Positions 1 through 7,586 are shown, counted from the stretch's first letter. The stretch is DNA of 19,615 nucleotides from Candidatus Hodarchaeota archaeon (GCA_016839955.1 JAEOTI010000676.1:1-19615), one strand, 5' to 3'. Program-made: numbers and translations. Notes: generated by a model from the letters alone, not told the origin.

Positions 1-1344
1 GACAGCTCCTACAGTGATTGCTTCTTCAGCGGAACCAGGAGAATATATGCCATCTGAGTCTGATCCTTCATTTCCTGCTGCTGCAACCACTACGATTCCA
101 TAATTATTTACTAGATTAGCAACAGCATTATCAATAGAAGAAATTGTCTCAGTGAACCCCAAACTTAAATTGACAACTGAAATATTATAGGTATCACGAT
201 TAGTAGCTACCCAGTTTAATCCGTCGATTAGATCGTCAGAATAACCCTCACCAATATCATCTAAGACTTTTACTCCGACTAATTGGGTTTCAGGAGCAAC
301 ACCTCGATAGATTTCTGGATAACTTCCACCATTAGATCTTCCAAAATCAAGCTGTACAGCAATTCTCTCTCCTTTGAGAGGGTCTGTACACCAAAAACCT
401 ATAGCAAACTCCCCTGCATCAACATCAGTTTCCAACCAGGTATAATTTGTAGTTTGATCCATTCTTTGTCCTACTAGAATATCGAATGTGTTAGAAGCAT
501 GATTTAATTGAAGGAGTTGAGCATCTACTGAGCCTGATCCATGAAAGATAACTTCAATTTCAACATCTGTTGTTTCTTCAAGGTTAAAAGATAATGAAAA
601 AAAACCTTCTGTATAACCTGGATCTGTATCAAAAAGACCTGATGCAGTAATATTTGTTTTACCCTGGTCACTCATGGACCCTTTTCCGGCTACAATCGAA
701 GCTACATGGGTTCCATGACCATTTTTATCAGTAGCTGAAGTATATTCGTCACCATTCGCATCTGCATCTGCTCCTACGAAATCAGCCCACGCTATTACCT
801 TTCCTGCCAAATCAGGATGAGTATCATCAATTCCAGTATCTAAAACAGCGGTTGATAGAAAAGATAGTCCTTCATATCCTTGATCCCAGAGATAAGGTCG
901 GACTCGTATTTGTTGAGTAGAATCCAATAATGTTGCGTGAGATTGAAAAGTTGGCTCAATAAACTGAATACCAGGAAGATTAAGAAGTCGATTTACATCA
1001 GTTAAATGGAAGTTCCCTTTAACCATGTCAAATTTGTCCCATATTTTCGTTTTAGATAATGATAATGAGTCTAAAGTTTTTAACACCGAATTTGCCATTG
1101 GTGAATCAAATAATAGAATTAATTCACTATATTCACTGTTCTCTCTAAGAAGAGTATCAAGAGCATCATGAAGTCGATTATTATTAATATCATTAGGTGC
1201 AACAGACTTTTCCTTACCTTTTAGATCTTCAAACAAACTAATATGGTTGGTTGATCGTTCTTCAAAACTAGAGCTTATCCCAACAATTGGAATAACAATA
1301 ACGAGAATTAATGAAATTACTAGGATCACTGAATGTAGTTTCAG
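1..1344 (-). CDS. Secreted subtilisin-family (S8) serine protease, 3' end beyond window
   Basis: Secreted endopeptidase of MEROPS family S8. Residues are counted from the CTG at 1344. Residues 1-26 form a hydrophobic export signal. About 55-140 looks like an I9-type inhibitor propeptide (LILLFDSPMANSVL to LPGIQFIEP). The catalytic Asp is in AVLDTGIDDTHPDL (D169), the catalytic His in GHGTHVA (H210) and the oxyanion Asn in AAAGNEG (N425). The catalytic Ser (GTSMA) must lie outside the window. Roughly residues 220-347 are an extra beta-rich block between His and the conserved VAPETQLVGVKVL strand; its style (DVDAGEFAIGFWC) recalls a pre-peptidase C-terminal (PPC) beta-sandwich. No ATG, GTG or TTG fits the ribosome site: the frame is open up to a TAA at 1440, and the only codon well spaced from GAGGAGGT is CTG 1344. 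GTG 1329 is the alternative but would leave only part of the signal peptide. Identity as S8 is certain; start and insert nature are inferred. Confidence 0.93.
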   Translation of the reverse strand, partial: MKLHSVILVISLILVIVIPIVGISSSFEERSTNHISLFEDLKGKEKSVAPNDINNNRLHDALDTLLRENSEYSELILLFDSPMANSVLKTLDSLSLSKTKIWDKFDMVKGNFHLTDVNRLLNLPGIQFIEPTFQSHATLLDSTQQIRVRPYLWDQGYEGLSFLSTAVLDTGIDDTHPDLAGKVIAWADFVGADADANGDEYTSATDKNGHGTHVASIVAGKGSMSDQGKTNITASGLFDTDPGYTEGFFSLSFNLEETTDVEIEVIFHGSGSVDAQLLQLNHASNTFDILVGQRMDQTTNYTWLETDVDAGEFAIGFWCTDPLKGERIAVQLDFGRSNGGSYPEIYRGVAPETQLVGVKVLDDIGEGYSDDLIDGLNWVATNRDTYNISVVNLSLGFTETISSIDNAVANLVNNYGIVVVAAAGNEGSDSDGIYSPGSAEEAITVGAV

Positions 1345-1351
1345 ATGTTTT

Positions 1352-1359
1352 ACCTCCTC
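1352..1359 (-). promoter_or_regulatory. Strong Shine-Dalgarno site deciding the protease start
   Basis: On the minus strand the bases read GAGGAGGT, eight bases ahead of CTG 1344. It is the strongest ribosome-binding match in this part of the window. No ATG, GTG or TTG in the protease frame lies at a usable distance, so the site argues for a CTG start. Confidence 0.65.
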
Positions 1360-1484
1360 AATTGATAGGAGTTTGAATCTAGGTCGTAAAAAGGGTTGCC
1401 ATATGTTGCTTAATTTCTTGTCGACTTTGCGTAAATGTTATCATCTTTTACACTAAGCAGCCATTTTTTGAAAGCTCTGTGGTA

Positions 1485-1500
1485 AAGGTTTTAAAACCTT
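1485..1500. repeat. 16-bp perfect palindrome AAGGTTTTAAAACCTT
   Basis: A perfect palindrome about 140 bp upstream of the protease start and at the edge of the GC-elevated block. A self-complementary AT-core site like this could bind a dimeric regulator or close the base of an RNA structure. No function is shown by the sequence alone. Confidence 0.5.
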
Positions 1501-1740
1501 AAAACCCCTGAATTCTTTGAGGTGATTCCAGGAGTCCGTCTTAGCTCGAGAAGAACCAGTTGAGGTGGTAATAACACACAAGGACGTATCCTTAGTGGGG
1601 AAAAACCTCTAAGTTGTAATCTTTGGGGGAAAAATAATTCAAGGCTGTTCTCCTATATGGGGAACAGTACCCGCTCAACCGTCCTAGCGGGGAAATCATT
1701 CAACCTTGGTTGGGTGGATAGTTACTGTGACAAATGCTAA
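1501..1740 (+). ncRNA. Candidate structured non-coding RNA (unidentified)
   Basis: There is no supportable coding frame in 1345-1885. By hand count this 240-bp block is 45% G+C (108/240), while the next 120 bp are 29% (35/120). It folds into successive hairpins: AAGGA/TCCTT (1580-1584 with 1589-1593), an alternative CTTA+GGGG with CCTC+TAAG (1591-1613), CTGTTCTCC/GGGGAACAG (1645-1653 with 1659-1667) and CCCGCT/AGCGGG (1670-1675 with 1686-1691). Two stems contain G-U wobbles when read as plus-strand RNA; these would be A-C mismatches on the other strand, which favours plus-strand transcription. I could not match RNase P RNA (no GGAAAGUC-type core), SRP RNA (no GGAAG/GCAGC helix 8), tRNA or tmRNA. 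Boundaries are approximate. It may instead be a long leader or a decayed element. Confidence 0.4.
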
Positions 1741-1885
1741 TATTTGTCTATAGATGACTATTGTTAAAGGAACGGTTCTAAATATGTCAACTAAGAAATT
1801 GTTGATTAATCCTTTACATTCGGACAAAATCCTGGTTAGCTGATATTATACGTTGATATTTGTTTTAATGGTAACTTTGCAAAGA

Positions 1886-2578
1886 TTATGGAGGAATCTG
1901 AAGAACAACAGTCGTACCATGGTTTTTCCCTGAAGAAGTAACATCGATTGATCCGTTGTGTTGTTCAATAAGCATTTTAGAAACTCGAAGTCCAAAACAG
2001 GCTCCTTTTTTCGATTGATGAGTTTTGATTGCTTTTGGGTTTAACCAAATGTTCGTTAAATCTGATTCTGAGAGCCCCTGACCTTGATCTTGTACTTTTA
2101 TTGAAAGAACTTCATTTACATTTTCTGTAAATACAAATATTTTGGTGTTCTCTGAAGAAAACTGAATTGCATTGCCAAGTATGTTTGTAAGAACTAATTC
2201 AAGAGCTTGAGGATCGACAGAAAATAATAAGGACTCATTTATGTCAGCAGATATAGTAATTCGTTTTTTCAAAGCTTCTAGGTTGTGTTTTTGTACCATT
2301 TTTTCAATTATTTCACCGATCTGAATTTCTTCTCTCCTGATCTTAGCATTTTGAAACTTAAACCTTATAAATTCATTTAAATTCGTTGCGATAGTGGTTA
2401 TTTTATCAGTAGTCCGCTCTATCGTGTTCAACGCATCTAAAAGCTTTTGGTCTATAGCACCAAATTTACCCTTCTTTGCAAACTCAGAATAACCTTTCGA
2501 AACTGTTAGAGCTCCTCGAATTTCATGAGAAATCGCATAACGTATTTGATCAAGGTCTTGGTGCTCATCTTCATCCAT
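1886..2578 (-). CDS. Soluble sensor-less histidine kinase (HisKA + HATPase_c)
   Basis: ATP-dependent protein histidine kinase that should autophosphorylate a His and pass the phosphate to a receiver domain. Counted from ATG 2578 (230 aa): H-box ISHEIRGALT with phospho-acceptor H18, a helical dimerisation hairpin to about residue 75, N-box LVLTNILGNAIQFS (N132, N136), G1 VQDQGQGL (D164, G166, G168), G2 GACFGLRVSKMLIEQHNG (G192, G196) and a final GTTVVLQI strand. All ATP-binding boxes are intact. No sensor, transmembrane or receiver domain is present, and only about 10 residues precede the H-box helix, so input must come from a partner. An in-frame TTG at 2584 would overlap the GTPase stop codon as TTGA; ATG 2578 lies two bases past that stop. 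Either way the two genes are translationally coupled. No response regulator is visible in the window. Confidence 0.9.
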   Translation of the reverse strand: MDEDEHQDLDQIRYAISHEIRGALTVSKGYSEFAKKGKFGAIDQKLLDALNTIERTTDKITTIATNLNEFIRFKFQNAKIRREEIQIGEIIEKMVQKHNLEALKKRITISADINESLLFSVDPQALELVLTNILGNAIQFSSENTKIFVFTENVNEVLSIKVQDQGQGLSESDLTNIWLNPKAIKTHQSKKGACFGLRVSKMLIEQHNGSIDVTSSGKNHGTTVVLQIPP

Positions 2579-2580
2579 TT

Positions 2581-3522
2581 TCAACCAACCGGATTGAGAT
2601 CAGGGACTCGAGAGAATCCATCCCCACTAATAATGGCTTCGTTTAAGGTACTGGCAAGTTCTTCAGTTCTTGTAATAACATATTGAATAGGTGTAGTACT
2701 TTTAGCAACAGTTCCAAGGAGAAGAGATTTTTCTAAATGAATAAAAACGAAAATATAATTTTCAGAAAGAATTATTTGAGCTTTCATTGAATCGCTTGTA
2801 CCAAATTCTGCTACTATTCTATCTGCTACGCCTAACCAGAGATTGGCAGAAACCATGACAACATTTTGCATATCACCTTTCTCAAAAAGAGGTAAGCCTT
2901 CATCAGTGAAGATACTTACACCCGTGATCTCATCATCCACAAATCCCTCCAATCGACCTTCCAATGATTTTGTAGAAGAAGTTACAACAGCATTTGAAAG
3001 TACGTCAGCTACAGCAATGAAAACTGATTTATCATAAATACTTGTTACATGGAACCGAGAATCAGGAAATCGGACGTTTTCAAAGAATATTTTGAGATTA
3101 TCATAATCAAAGTCCTTACGAAGATCACTTTTATGAAAAAAACAATAAGTTTTTGAGTCTGGGCTAAATTTTCGAAGGTTATCTAAAGCTAAATCAAAAT
3201 AGAACTTACTACGGGATAATTCATCCTCAGCGAAAACATCTACAACCCAAACGAGGGCAAGAACATTCGAAAACATCCTTTTTCCTTTTGGTCCCATAAA
3301 ATCATCTAGATAGCTCTTTTGGCCACCTGTATCCCAGATTGTAAATCGTGTATTCGCAAGTTCCTTTAGGTCGGTTTGATATTGAACAGTGGGTTTAGTT
3401 TGAAGGGTTTCTGGATTTGCACCAGTAAAGACAACATTTTTTATAGAAGTTTTACCAGCTTCCGCTCCGCCCATGAGTAAAACTTTGGGAGCAATCTCCC
3501 GATCTGCTCTTAAGGTGAACAT
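2581..3522 (-). CDS. Rag/Gtr-type small GTPase with C-terminal roadblock-like domain
   Basis: A 313-aa GTP-binding switch protein. G1 is GGAEAGKTS (residues 18-26), the switch I Thr lies in KPTVQ (T45), G3 is WDTGGQ (63-68), G4 is HKSD (130-133) and G5 is near HVTSIYD (158-164). HKxD instead of NKxD together with WDxxGQ is typical of the Rag/Gtr family, which in eukaryotes works at lysosomes in amino-acid signalling to TORC1. Residues from about 190 to 305 (GVSIFTDEGLPLFEKGD, AQIILSENYIFVFIH, LLLGTVAKSTTPI) have the strand-helix pattern of a roadblock/longin fold, again as in Rag proteins. There is no C-terminal lipidation Cys, so membrane recruitment would need a partner. It is the first gene of a pair with the histidine kinase, and follows a GAPDH-like gene after about 170 bp. 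Family is sure; the cellular role is unknown. Confidence 0.92.
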   Translation of the reverse strand: MFTLRADREIAPKVLLMGGAEAGKTSIKNVVFTGANPETLQTKPTVQYQTDLKELANTRFTIWDTGGQKSYLDDFMGPKGKRMFSNVLALVWVVDVFAEDELSRSKFYFDLALDNLRKFSPDSKTYCFFHKSDLRKDFDYDNLKIFFENVRFPDSRFHVTSIYDKSVFIAVADVLSNAVVTSSTKSLEGRLEGFVDDEITGVSIFTDEGLPLFEKGDMQNVVMVSANLWLGVADRIVAEFGTSDSMKAQIILSENYIFVFIHLEKSLLLGTVAKSTTPIQYVITRTEELASTLNEAIISGDGFSRVPDLNPVG

Positions 3523-3693
3523 GGTGAGAATCTACCTACACAAATTCGTTTTTAATTTACCAATAACTATTACTGTAATTCAAATAGAAGATGAATGATA
3601 TTTCATTTAATTCTCTTCTTGATTTTTATCAAAAAGATGAGTAACTGTATGTCGCAATTTATAAGGAAACTGATAAGCTACCTGATATTTAGC

Positions 3694-4797
3694 TTAAACT
3701 TCATTAAAGAGGTAATTCTTAAATTTTGAAATTCGTTCAGAGAAGTCACTACCTTCAAGGTAGAATGAAACTGCCATTAGACTGCTCAAGAGAGAATTTC
3801 CATCTTGAGGGGTATAACAGAAGCCCAAAACCTCATTTCCATGACCAGGATACACCTCATCTTCCTTTACATGAAGACTTGGGATTACCATCACCGCTTG
3901 GTTTAATATCCGCCCATAAAATCCATGATCTCGACCAAAACTAAATACTTGACTAGCTAAAGTTTTGTTTGTTAATGCAACTAATGGATCATCTTCAAAT
4001 CGCTGTTTAACCTCTTCAAATGTCACTCTTTCATCCAATTTGAGATCGAAAAAGAGAGAGTGCACATATTGTGTAGGTAATTTGATTGCACTAGAAAAGA
4101 CATTCAAGCTCTTTCCGAGAGTTCTAAAAAGATGATAAACATCTTTAGCGTGATGTGTTCCAAAATACTTGTCTTTATGTTTATTAACATCTGGTGCTGG
4201 AATAAACCCTCCTGATTGACTAATGTCTGTAGCTCTCCGCATACAAAGGAATCTACCTTCCAGCAAGCGATTTTTTCCTTCCTTTGTGAATCCCACATTC
4301 CTAATACAATTTGCAATATTATGTGTATTACAACTGACGACTTGAATAAATTTAGGATGCTCTTCTCTTAACACAGAATCGTTAATTCCTGCAGCATAGG
4401 GAATTCCAAAACCAAATTCTGATCCTTGGGCAAGAAAACCTTTAATTTTATTCTTTCGAGAATTATAAAATCTTTCTTTATTTTTTAAACCATTTCCAGT
4501 GGGTGTACAGTCTATAACAACAGATGCCTTATCTAAAGCGTCTTCAAAAGAATATGTAGGTTCAAGATTTATTTTCTTAAATTCTTGAATTTTGTCTTTT
4601 TTAACACACAGCTCTCCTCCCTTTTTTAGAAGAGCTTGTATCATAGGTCTATCAACAAGTCGTGGAGTATGTTTATAGAATATTACGTTATCCACACCAA
4701 GCTCTTGTGATGTAGAACATAAAAGACTAGTCAGAGGTTCCCCAATTGTTCCAGTCCCTACAACAAGAATCTGGTTATCTTTTCTTGAAGACATCAT
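3694..4797 (-). CDS. Archaeal type II glyceraldehyde-3-phosphate dehydrogenase family protein
   Basis: Probable NAD(P)-dependent phosphorylating aldehyde dehydrogenase of the archaeal GAPDH (type II) family. Counted from ATG 4797 (367 aa): Rossmann start QILVVGTGTIGEPL, DCTPTGNGLKNKERFY (family DATPGGVGAKNK), catalytic Cys in VVSCNTHN (C156), MRRATD (family RRAADP), GTHHAKDV (H215/H216, family SHHxxDV) and LPTQYVHSLFFDL (family PTTLMHMHxVxVEL). It is longer than the usual 335-345 residues and departs from consensus at several places: the coenzyme loop lacks the NGYGTIGKR form and the GGEK segment reads GSEF. It may therefore act on another phospho-aldehyde. An in-frame TTG at 4815 would add six residues, but GGTGG lies just ahead of the ATGs at 4797 and 4794. 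It lies about 50 bp after the aminotransferase gene, probably in one operon. Confidence 0.8.
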   Translation of the reverse strand: MMSSRKDNQILVVGTGTIGEPLTSLLCSTSQELGVDNVIFYKHTPRLVDRPMIQALLKKGGELCVKKDKIQEFKKINLEPTYSFEDALDKASVVIDCTPTGNGLKNKERFYNSRKNKIKGFLAQGSEFGFGIPYAAGINDSVLREEHPKFIQVVSCNTHNIANCIRNVGFTKEGKNRLLEGRFLCMRRATDISQSGGFIPAPDVNKHKDKYFGTHHAKDVYHLFRTLGKSLNVFSSAIKLPTQYVHSLFFDLKLDERVTFEEVKQRFEDDPLVALTNKTLASQVFSFGRDHGFYGRILNQAVMVIPSLHVKEDEVYPGHGNEVLGFCYTPQDGNSLLSSLMAVSFYLEGSDFSERISKFKNYLFNEV

Positions 4798-4848
4798 TAT
4801 GCCACCATAAGTCAAAGGAATAGCAAAATCATCACTACAAAGGATAAA

Positions 4849-6114
4849 TTATTTTAACGTTTTTAAAGTATCATCCAAAGCTTGTACGCCTTTTATCAAA
4901 TTTTCTTCTGTTTCCAAAGTAACAATACGCAGATGACCTGGTGACAATTCAGGTCCATATGCACTCCCTGGTGTGATGAGAATTCCATGTTTTTTTAATA
5001 ACGATTTCACAATTGTTTCATCATCAATTCTTAAATTCACCTTTGGAAAAATATACGTTCCTCCCTTTGCAGGTACTGTTGAAAGATCAGTGATTTGATT
5101 TAAATGATTGATAAGAATTCTATGTTTTTGTTGTATTGAGTTGACATAATTCATAGTGCTTTCTTGAGGCTCTTGAAGAGCAATTTTAGCTACCTCTTGA
5201 GCAAGCAAAGTGATACCTAATCGTGCTTTACACAGGTGAACCAAATGATCCCAAAAACCTGGGAATTTATCTAATGGATCGTACCATCCTAGATAACCTA
5301 AACGGTACCCAGGTAAGCGATAAACCTTACTGAATCCGTTCATATAAACCACTGGGACTTCCGATGCAAACTGAAGAGGAGAGAAGAAGTTAGAAAAAGA
5401 AATCGAATCATATATTTCATTTGTGAATATTATTAGATTATATTGAGCTGCAATATTAACGAGTTCTCTAAGGACCTTTTCGGGGTAAACCGCACCAGTA
5501 GGGGAATTTGGAGTAATTATCACGATAGCCCGAGTTTCTGGATTATTTTCAAGACATTTAGTTAATAATTCTAGATCGGGGTTCCAATCTTCCTCTTCAT
5601 TGCACGGATAAAACCAAATCTTCCCAAATCGTTTAGCCTGAACAATTAATGGAATATAAGAAGGATCAGGGATTGCAATACTTCCTGGATTTTTATGAAA
5701 TAGGGCATCAAACGTCAGGGGGAAACCTTCAGATACTCCATAGGTTAAGATAATTTTATCTGGATGAATTAAAACATTAGACATCTCTTGAATCCGTTTG
5801 GTTAGCGCAATTCTTAGATCTTCATCACCGTTCCAATTTGGATAATTTGTAAAATCTGAAAATCGTAATTGATCAATTCGTTCTAAGATTTTTTTATCGA
5901 GTTTGTAGCCATAAACAGGCGGGTCGCAGTTTGATAAATGCAGGAAACTTTTATGATCTTTCGCTATATTATTTAATTCATCAAAGATTCCTGAATAACC
6001 AAATTTATCGAAATCATTGTTCTTTTTTGTTTCGAACTTCGTCAATTGAATTCTCCCAGATATTTTTTTTACACCTTCATTGATATTTACTTGGTTTTCT
6101 TTTTCTAATTTCAT
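4849..6114 (-). CDS. Alanine-aminotransferase-like class I/II PLP enzyme with Asp-to-Asn change
   Basis: A 421-aa fold-type I PLP protein closest in pattern to archaeal alanine aminotransferases. Visible elements: SNCDPPVYGY near the N-terminus, the YPNWNGDEDLRIALTKR region, TPNSPTG (N203), TNEIYD (231-236), FSKVYRLPGYRLG with the PLP-binding Lys at K263, and PGHLRIV holding the substrate carboxylate Arg. In this family the DEIY motif carries an invariant Asp that pairs with the PLP pyridine nitrogen; here it is Asn (N232, codon AAT). That change greatly weakens transamination in well-studied homologues, so the protein may be slow, work by another route, or have a binding role. It runs about 45 residues longer at the N-terminus than typical relatives. 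It is the first gene of the minus-strand group and diverges from the dCache receptor. No clear ribosome site precedes ATG 6114. Confidence 0.88.
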   Translation of the reverse strand: MKLEKENQVNINEGVKKISGRIQLTKFETKKNNDFDKFGYSGIFDELNNIAKDHKSFLHLSNCDPPVYGYKLDKKILERIDQLRFSDFTNYPNWNGDEDLRIALTKRIQEMSNVLIHPDKIILTYGVSEGFPLTFDALFHKNPGSIAIPDPSYIPLIVQAKRFGKIWFYPCNEEEDWNPDLELLTKCLENNPETRAIVIITPNSPTGAVYPEKVLRELVNIAAQYNLIIFTNEIYDSISFSNFFSPLQFASEVPVVYMNGFSKVYRLPGYRLGYLGWYDPLDKFPGFWDHLVHLCKARLGITLLAQEVAKIALQEPQESTMNYVNSIQQKHRILINHLNQITDLSTVPAKGGTYIFPKVNLRIDDETIVKSLLKKHGILITPGSAYGPELSPGHLRIVTLETEENLIKGVQALDDTLKTLK

Positions 6115-6235
6115 AAAATTGTGTGGGAATATTCATTTGAAACAAAGGACATATCATATTTCTTCAAGCCAGCTTTTAATAATTCAAAAAATCTGAACAT
6201 CAAAAGGAAGACTCTCACTAAGATGGTGATGGAAA
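6115..6235. promoter_or_regulatory. Divergent promoter region between aminotransferase and receptor genes
   Basis: This 121-bp spacer must carry promoters for both diverging genes. On the plus strand GGTGAT (6225-6230) is a full match to the archaeal anti-Shine-Dalgarno sequence, five bases before ATG 6236, and fixes that start. I see no clear operator. Shared control of the receptor and the metabolic operon is possible but not shown. Confidence 0.5.
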
Positions 6236-7576
6236 ATGATTCGAGACAAAATAGGAGCAAAAATCTTTTTAACCTTGATTACTATCTCAATAATTCCACT
6301 ATTGATTATTAGCACAACGTATATCACAATATTTTCACAAATGAGCACAATGACACTAAATGAAAATGAAAATGCTTTACTCGAATCATCAGAAGTACAT
6401 CTTCTTGAACTGATTGAAGAACGTGCAAATGGTTACAATGATTTTTTTGAGAACATTTTCAACCTTTCATACTCATATGTCACTTTCTTACAGGATATTT
6501 ACGAAAATCGTTCGCAATTTGGAGATGTTCCTTCATATTCAGATGATTTAGATATTGAAGCACTTGGTATTGATCCATATAGTGTTTCAGCTTATCACGT
6601 CCCTATCAATTTATCACTTAACTCTGATGTTAATGATACAATATATAACACGGCTCCATTAGACCAAATTTGGAGAGCTACTGCAAGTAATAATCCTTAT
6701 ATCGCTTGGACTTATTTTGGTTCAAAATTTGGTGTTCATCGGACCTTCTATTGGCATCACATGAGTGATAGTTACGACCCTCGTTTAAGACCCTGGTATC
6801 AAAATGCTGCGAATTTATCTCTCAATCCGGATCAAAAAACAATGGTTGGAACTCCTTATATGGATGCAAGTGGTAGAGGGCTAATGGTAACATTTTCTTC
6901 ACCAGTTTATAACGAAAGCGAATTTATTGGAGTAATTGGAATTGATGTCACTATTGAAACAATTAGACAGAAAATCTTTAAACAAATGTCTTATTCAAGT
7001 GGTTATCAGTTTCTCATTGACACAACTGGAAATATAATTGCTCGTCCAAATGTTTCCGCTGAGGATGACCCACGTTGGGACGAAACTTTCTTTTATAATA
7101 ATCTCATGACGACAAATAATACAAAATTGAATGAAATCATCATTCAAAACATGACCTTAGGGCAGAAAGGATTAATTACGGTAATCTTTCAAGATGGGAA
7201 AGAAAAATATTTTACTTATTGTCCTATTTCCTCAACATCATGGAGTTTAGGGATATTCATCTCTGTTGATGAAGTCATTGAATCTGTTGAAGACACAGGA
7301 GACCGAATTAATTCTATTTTCTTCCAAGCCAGTTTATTTTCTATTTTATTTTTGGTTGCCATTGTTGTATTCGTGGCTAGCGCTGCTTATTTTCTGTCAA
7401 AAAACATCTCGAAACCAATCGTGGAATTAACTGATGCAGCAGATAATATTAGTTTGGGGCATTTCGACATTAGTATCCCTATCAAGTCAAAAGATGAACT
7501 AAGTAAATTAGGATTTGCATTTAATCGGATGATAAAGTCCTTAAGGGTCATTATCGATGAATTAGAAGAACTATAG
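6236..7576 (+). CDS. dCache-HAMP membrane receptor without output domain, predicted amino-acid sensor
   Basis: A 446-aa membrane receptor. TM1 covers about residues 9-31 and TM2 about 363-387, followed by a HAMP domain (about 386-440) that ends the protein at IIDELEEL. The extracytoplasmic part (about 35-355) is a double-Cache domain: SYDPRLRPWYQNA and FIGVIGIDVTI are classic dCache_1 signatures. The published amino-acid-binding motif of dCache_1 (Tyr, Arg, Trp, Tyr, Asp; PctA type) is matched by Y180, R185, W187, Y188 and D237, with the same Tyr-Arg-Trp-Tyr spacing. No kinase, methyl-accepting or cyclase domain follows; the stop is genuine and the next gene runs in the opposite direction only 10 bp away, so this is not a frameshifted kinase. 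It probably signals to a separate protein. The sensor-less histidine kinase at 1886-2578 is a candidate partner (inference). Ligand is predicted, not shown. Confidence 0.92.
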   Translation: MIRDKIGAKIFLTLITISIIPLLIISTTYITIFSQMSTMTLNENENALLESSEVHLLELIEERANGYNDFFENIFNLSYSYVTFLQDIYENRSQFGDVPSYSDDLDIEALGIDPYSVSAYHVPINLSLNSDVNDTIYNTAPLDQIWRATASNNPYIAWTYFGSKFGVHRTFYWHHMSDSYDPRLRPWYQNAANLSLNPDQKTMVGTPYMDASGRGLMVTFSSPVYNESEFIGVIGIDVTIETIRQKIFKQMSYSSGYQFLIDTTGNIIARPNVSAEDDPRWDETFFYNNLMTTNNTKLNEIIIQNMTLGQKGLITVIFQDGKEKYFTYCPISSTSWSLGIFISVDEVIESVEDTGDRINSIFFQASLFSILFLVAIVVFVASAAYFLSKNISKPIVELTDAADNISLGHFDISIPIKSKDELSKLGFAFNRMIKSLRVIIDELEEL

Positions 7577-7586
7577 ATCGATTTCT

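Noticed and set aside
1247..1456. Plus-strand 69-codon frame over the protease start
   Set aside because: It lies antisense to the signal peptide and ribosome site of the protease and has no ribosome site or family pattern.
1595..1695. Four GGGGAA motifs at about 30-base intervals as a CRISPR-like array
   Set aside because: Identical parts are only six bases, spacing varies from 29 to 33 and the motifs lie in different hairpins, so this is not a repeat-spacer array.
1501..1740. RNase P RNA, SRP RNA or a tRNA in the GC-rich spacer
   Set aside because: No GGAAAGUC-type P4 core, no SRP helix 8 sequence and no TPsiC-loop-like GTTCRA in a cloverleaf were found on either strand, so I list it only as an unidentified structured RNA.
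6121..6312. 63-codon frame ahead of and overlapping the receptor gene
   Set aside because: No ribosome site, and it would overlap the well-supported receptor start with its GGTGAT site.
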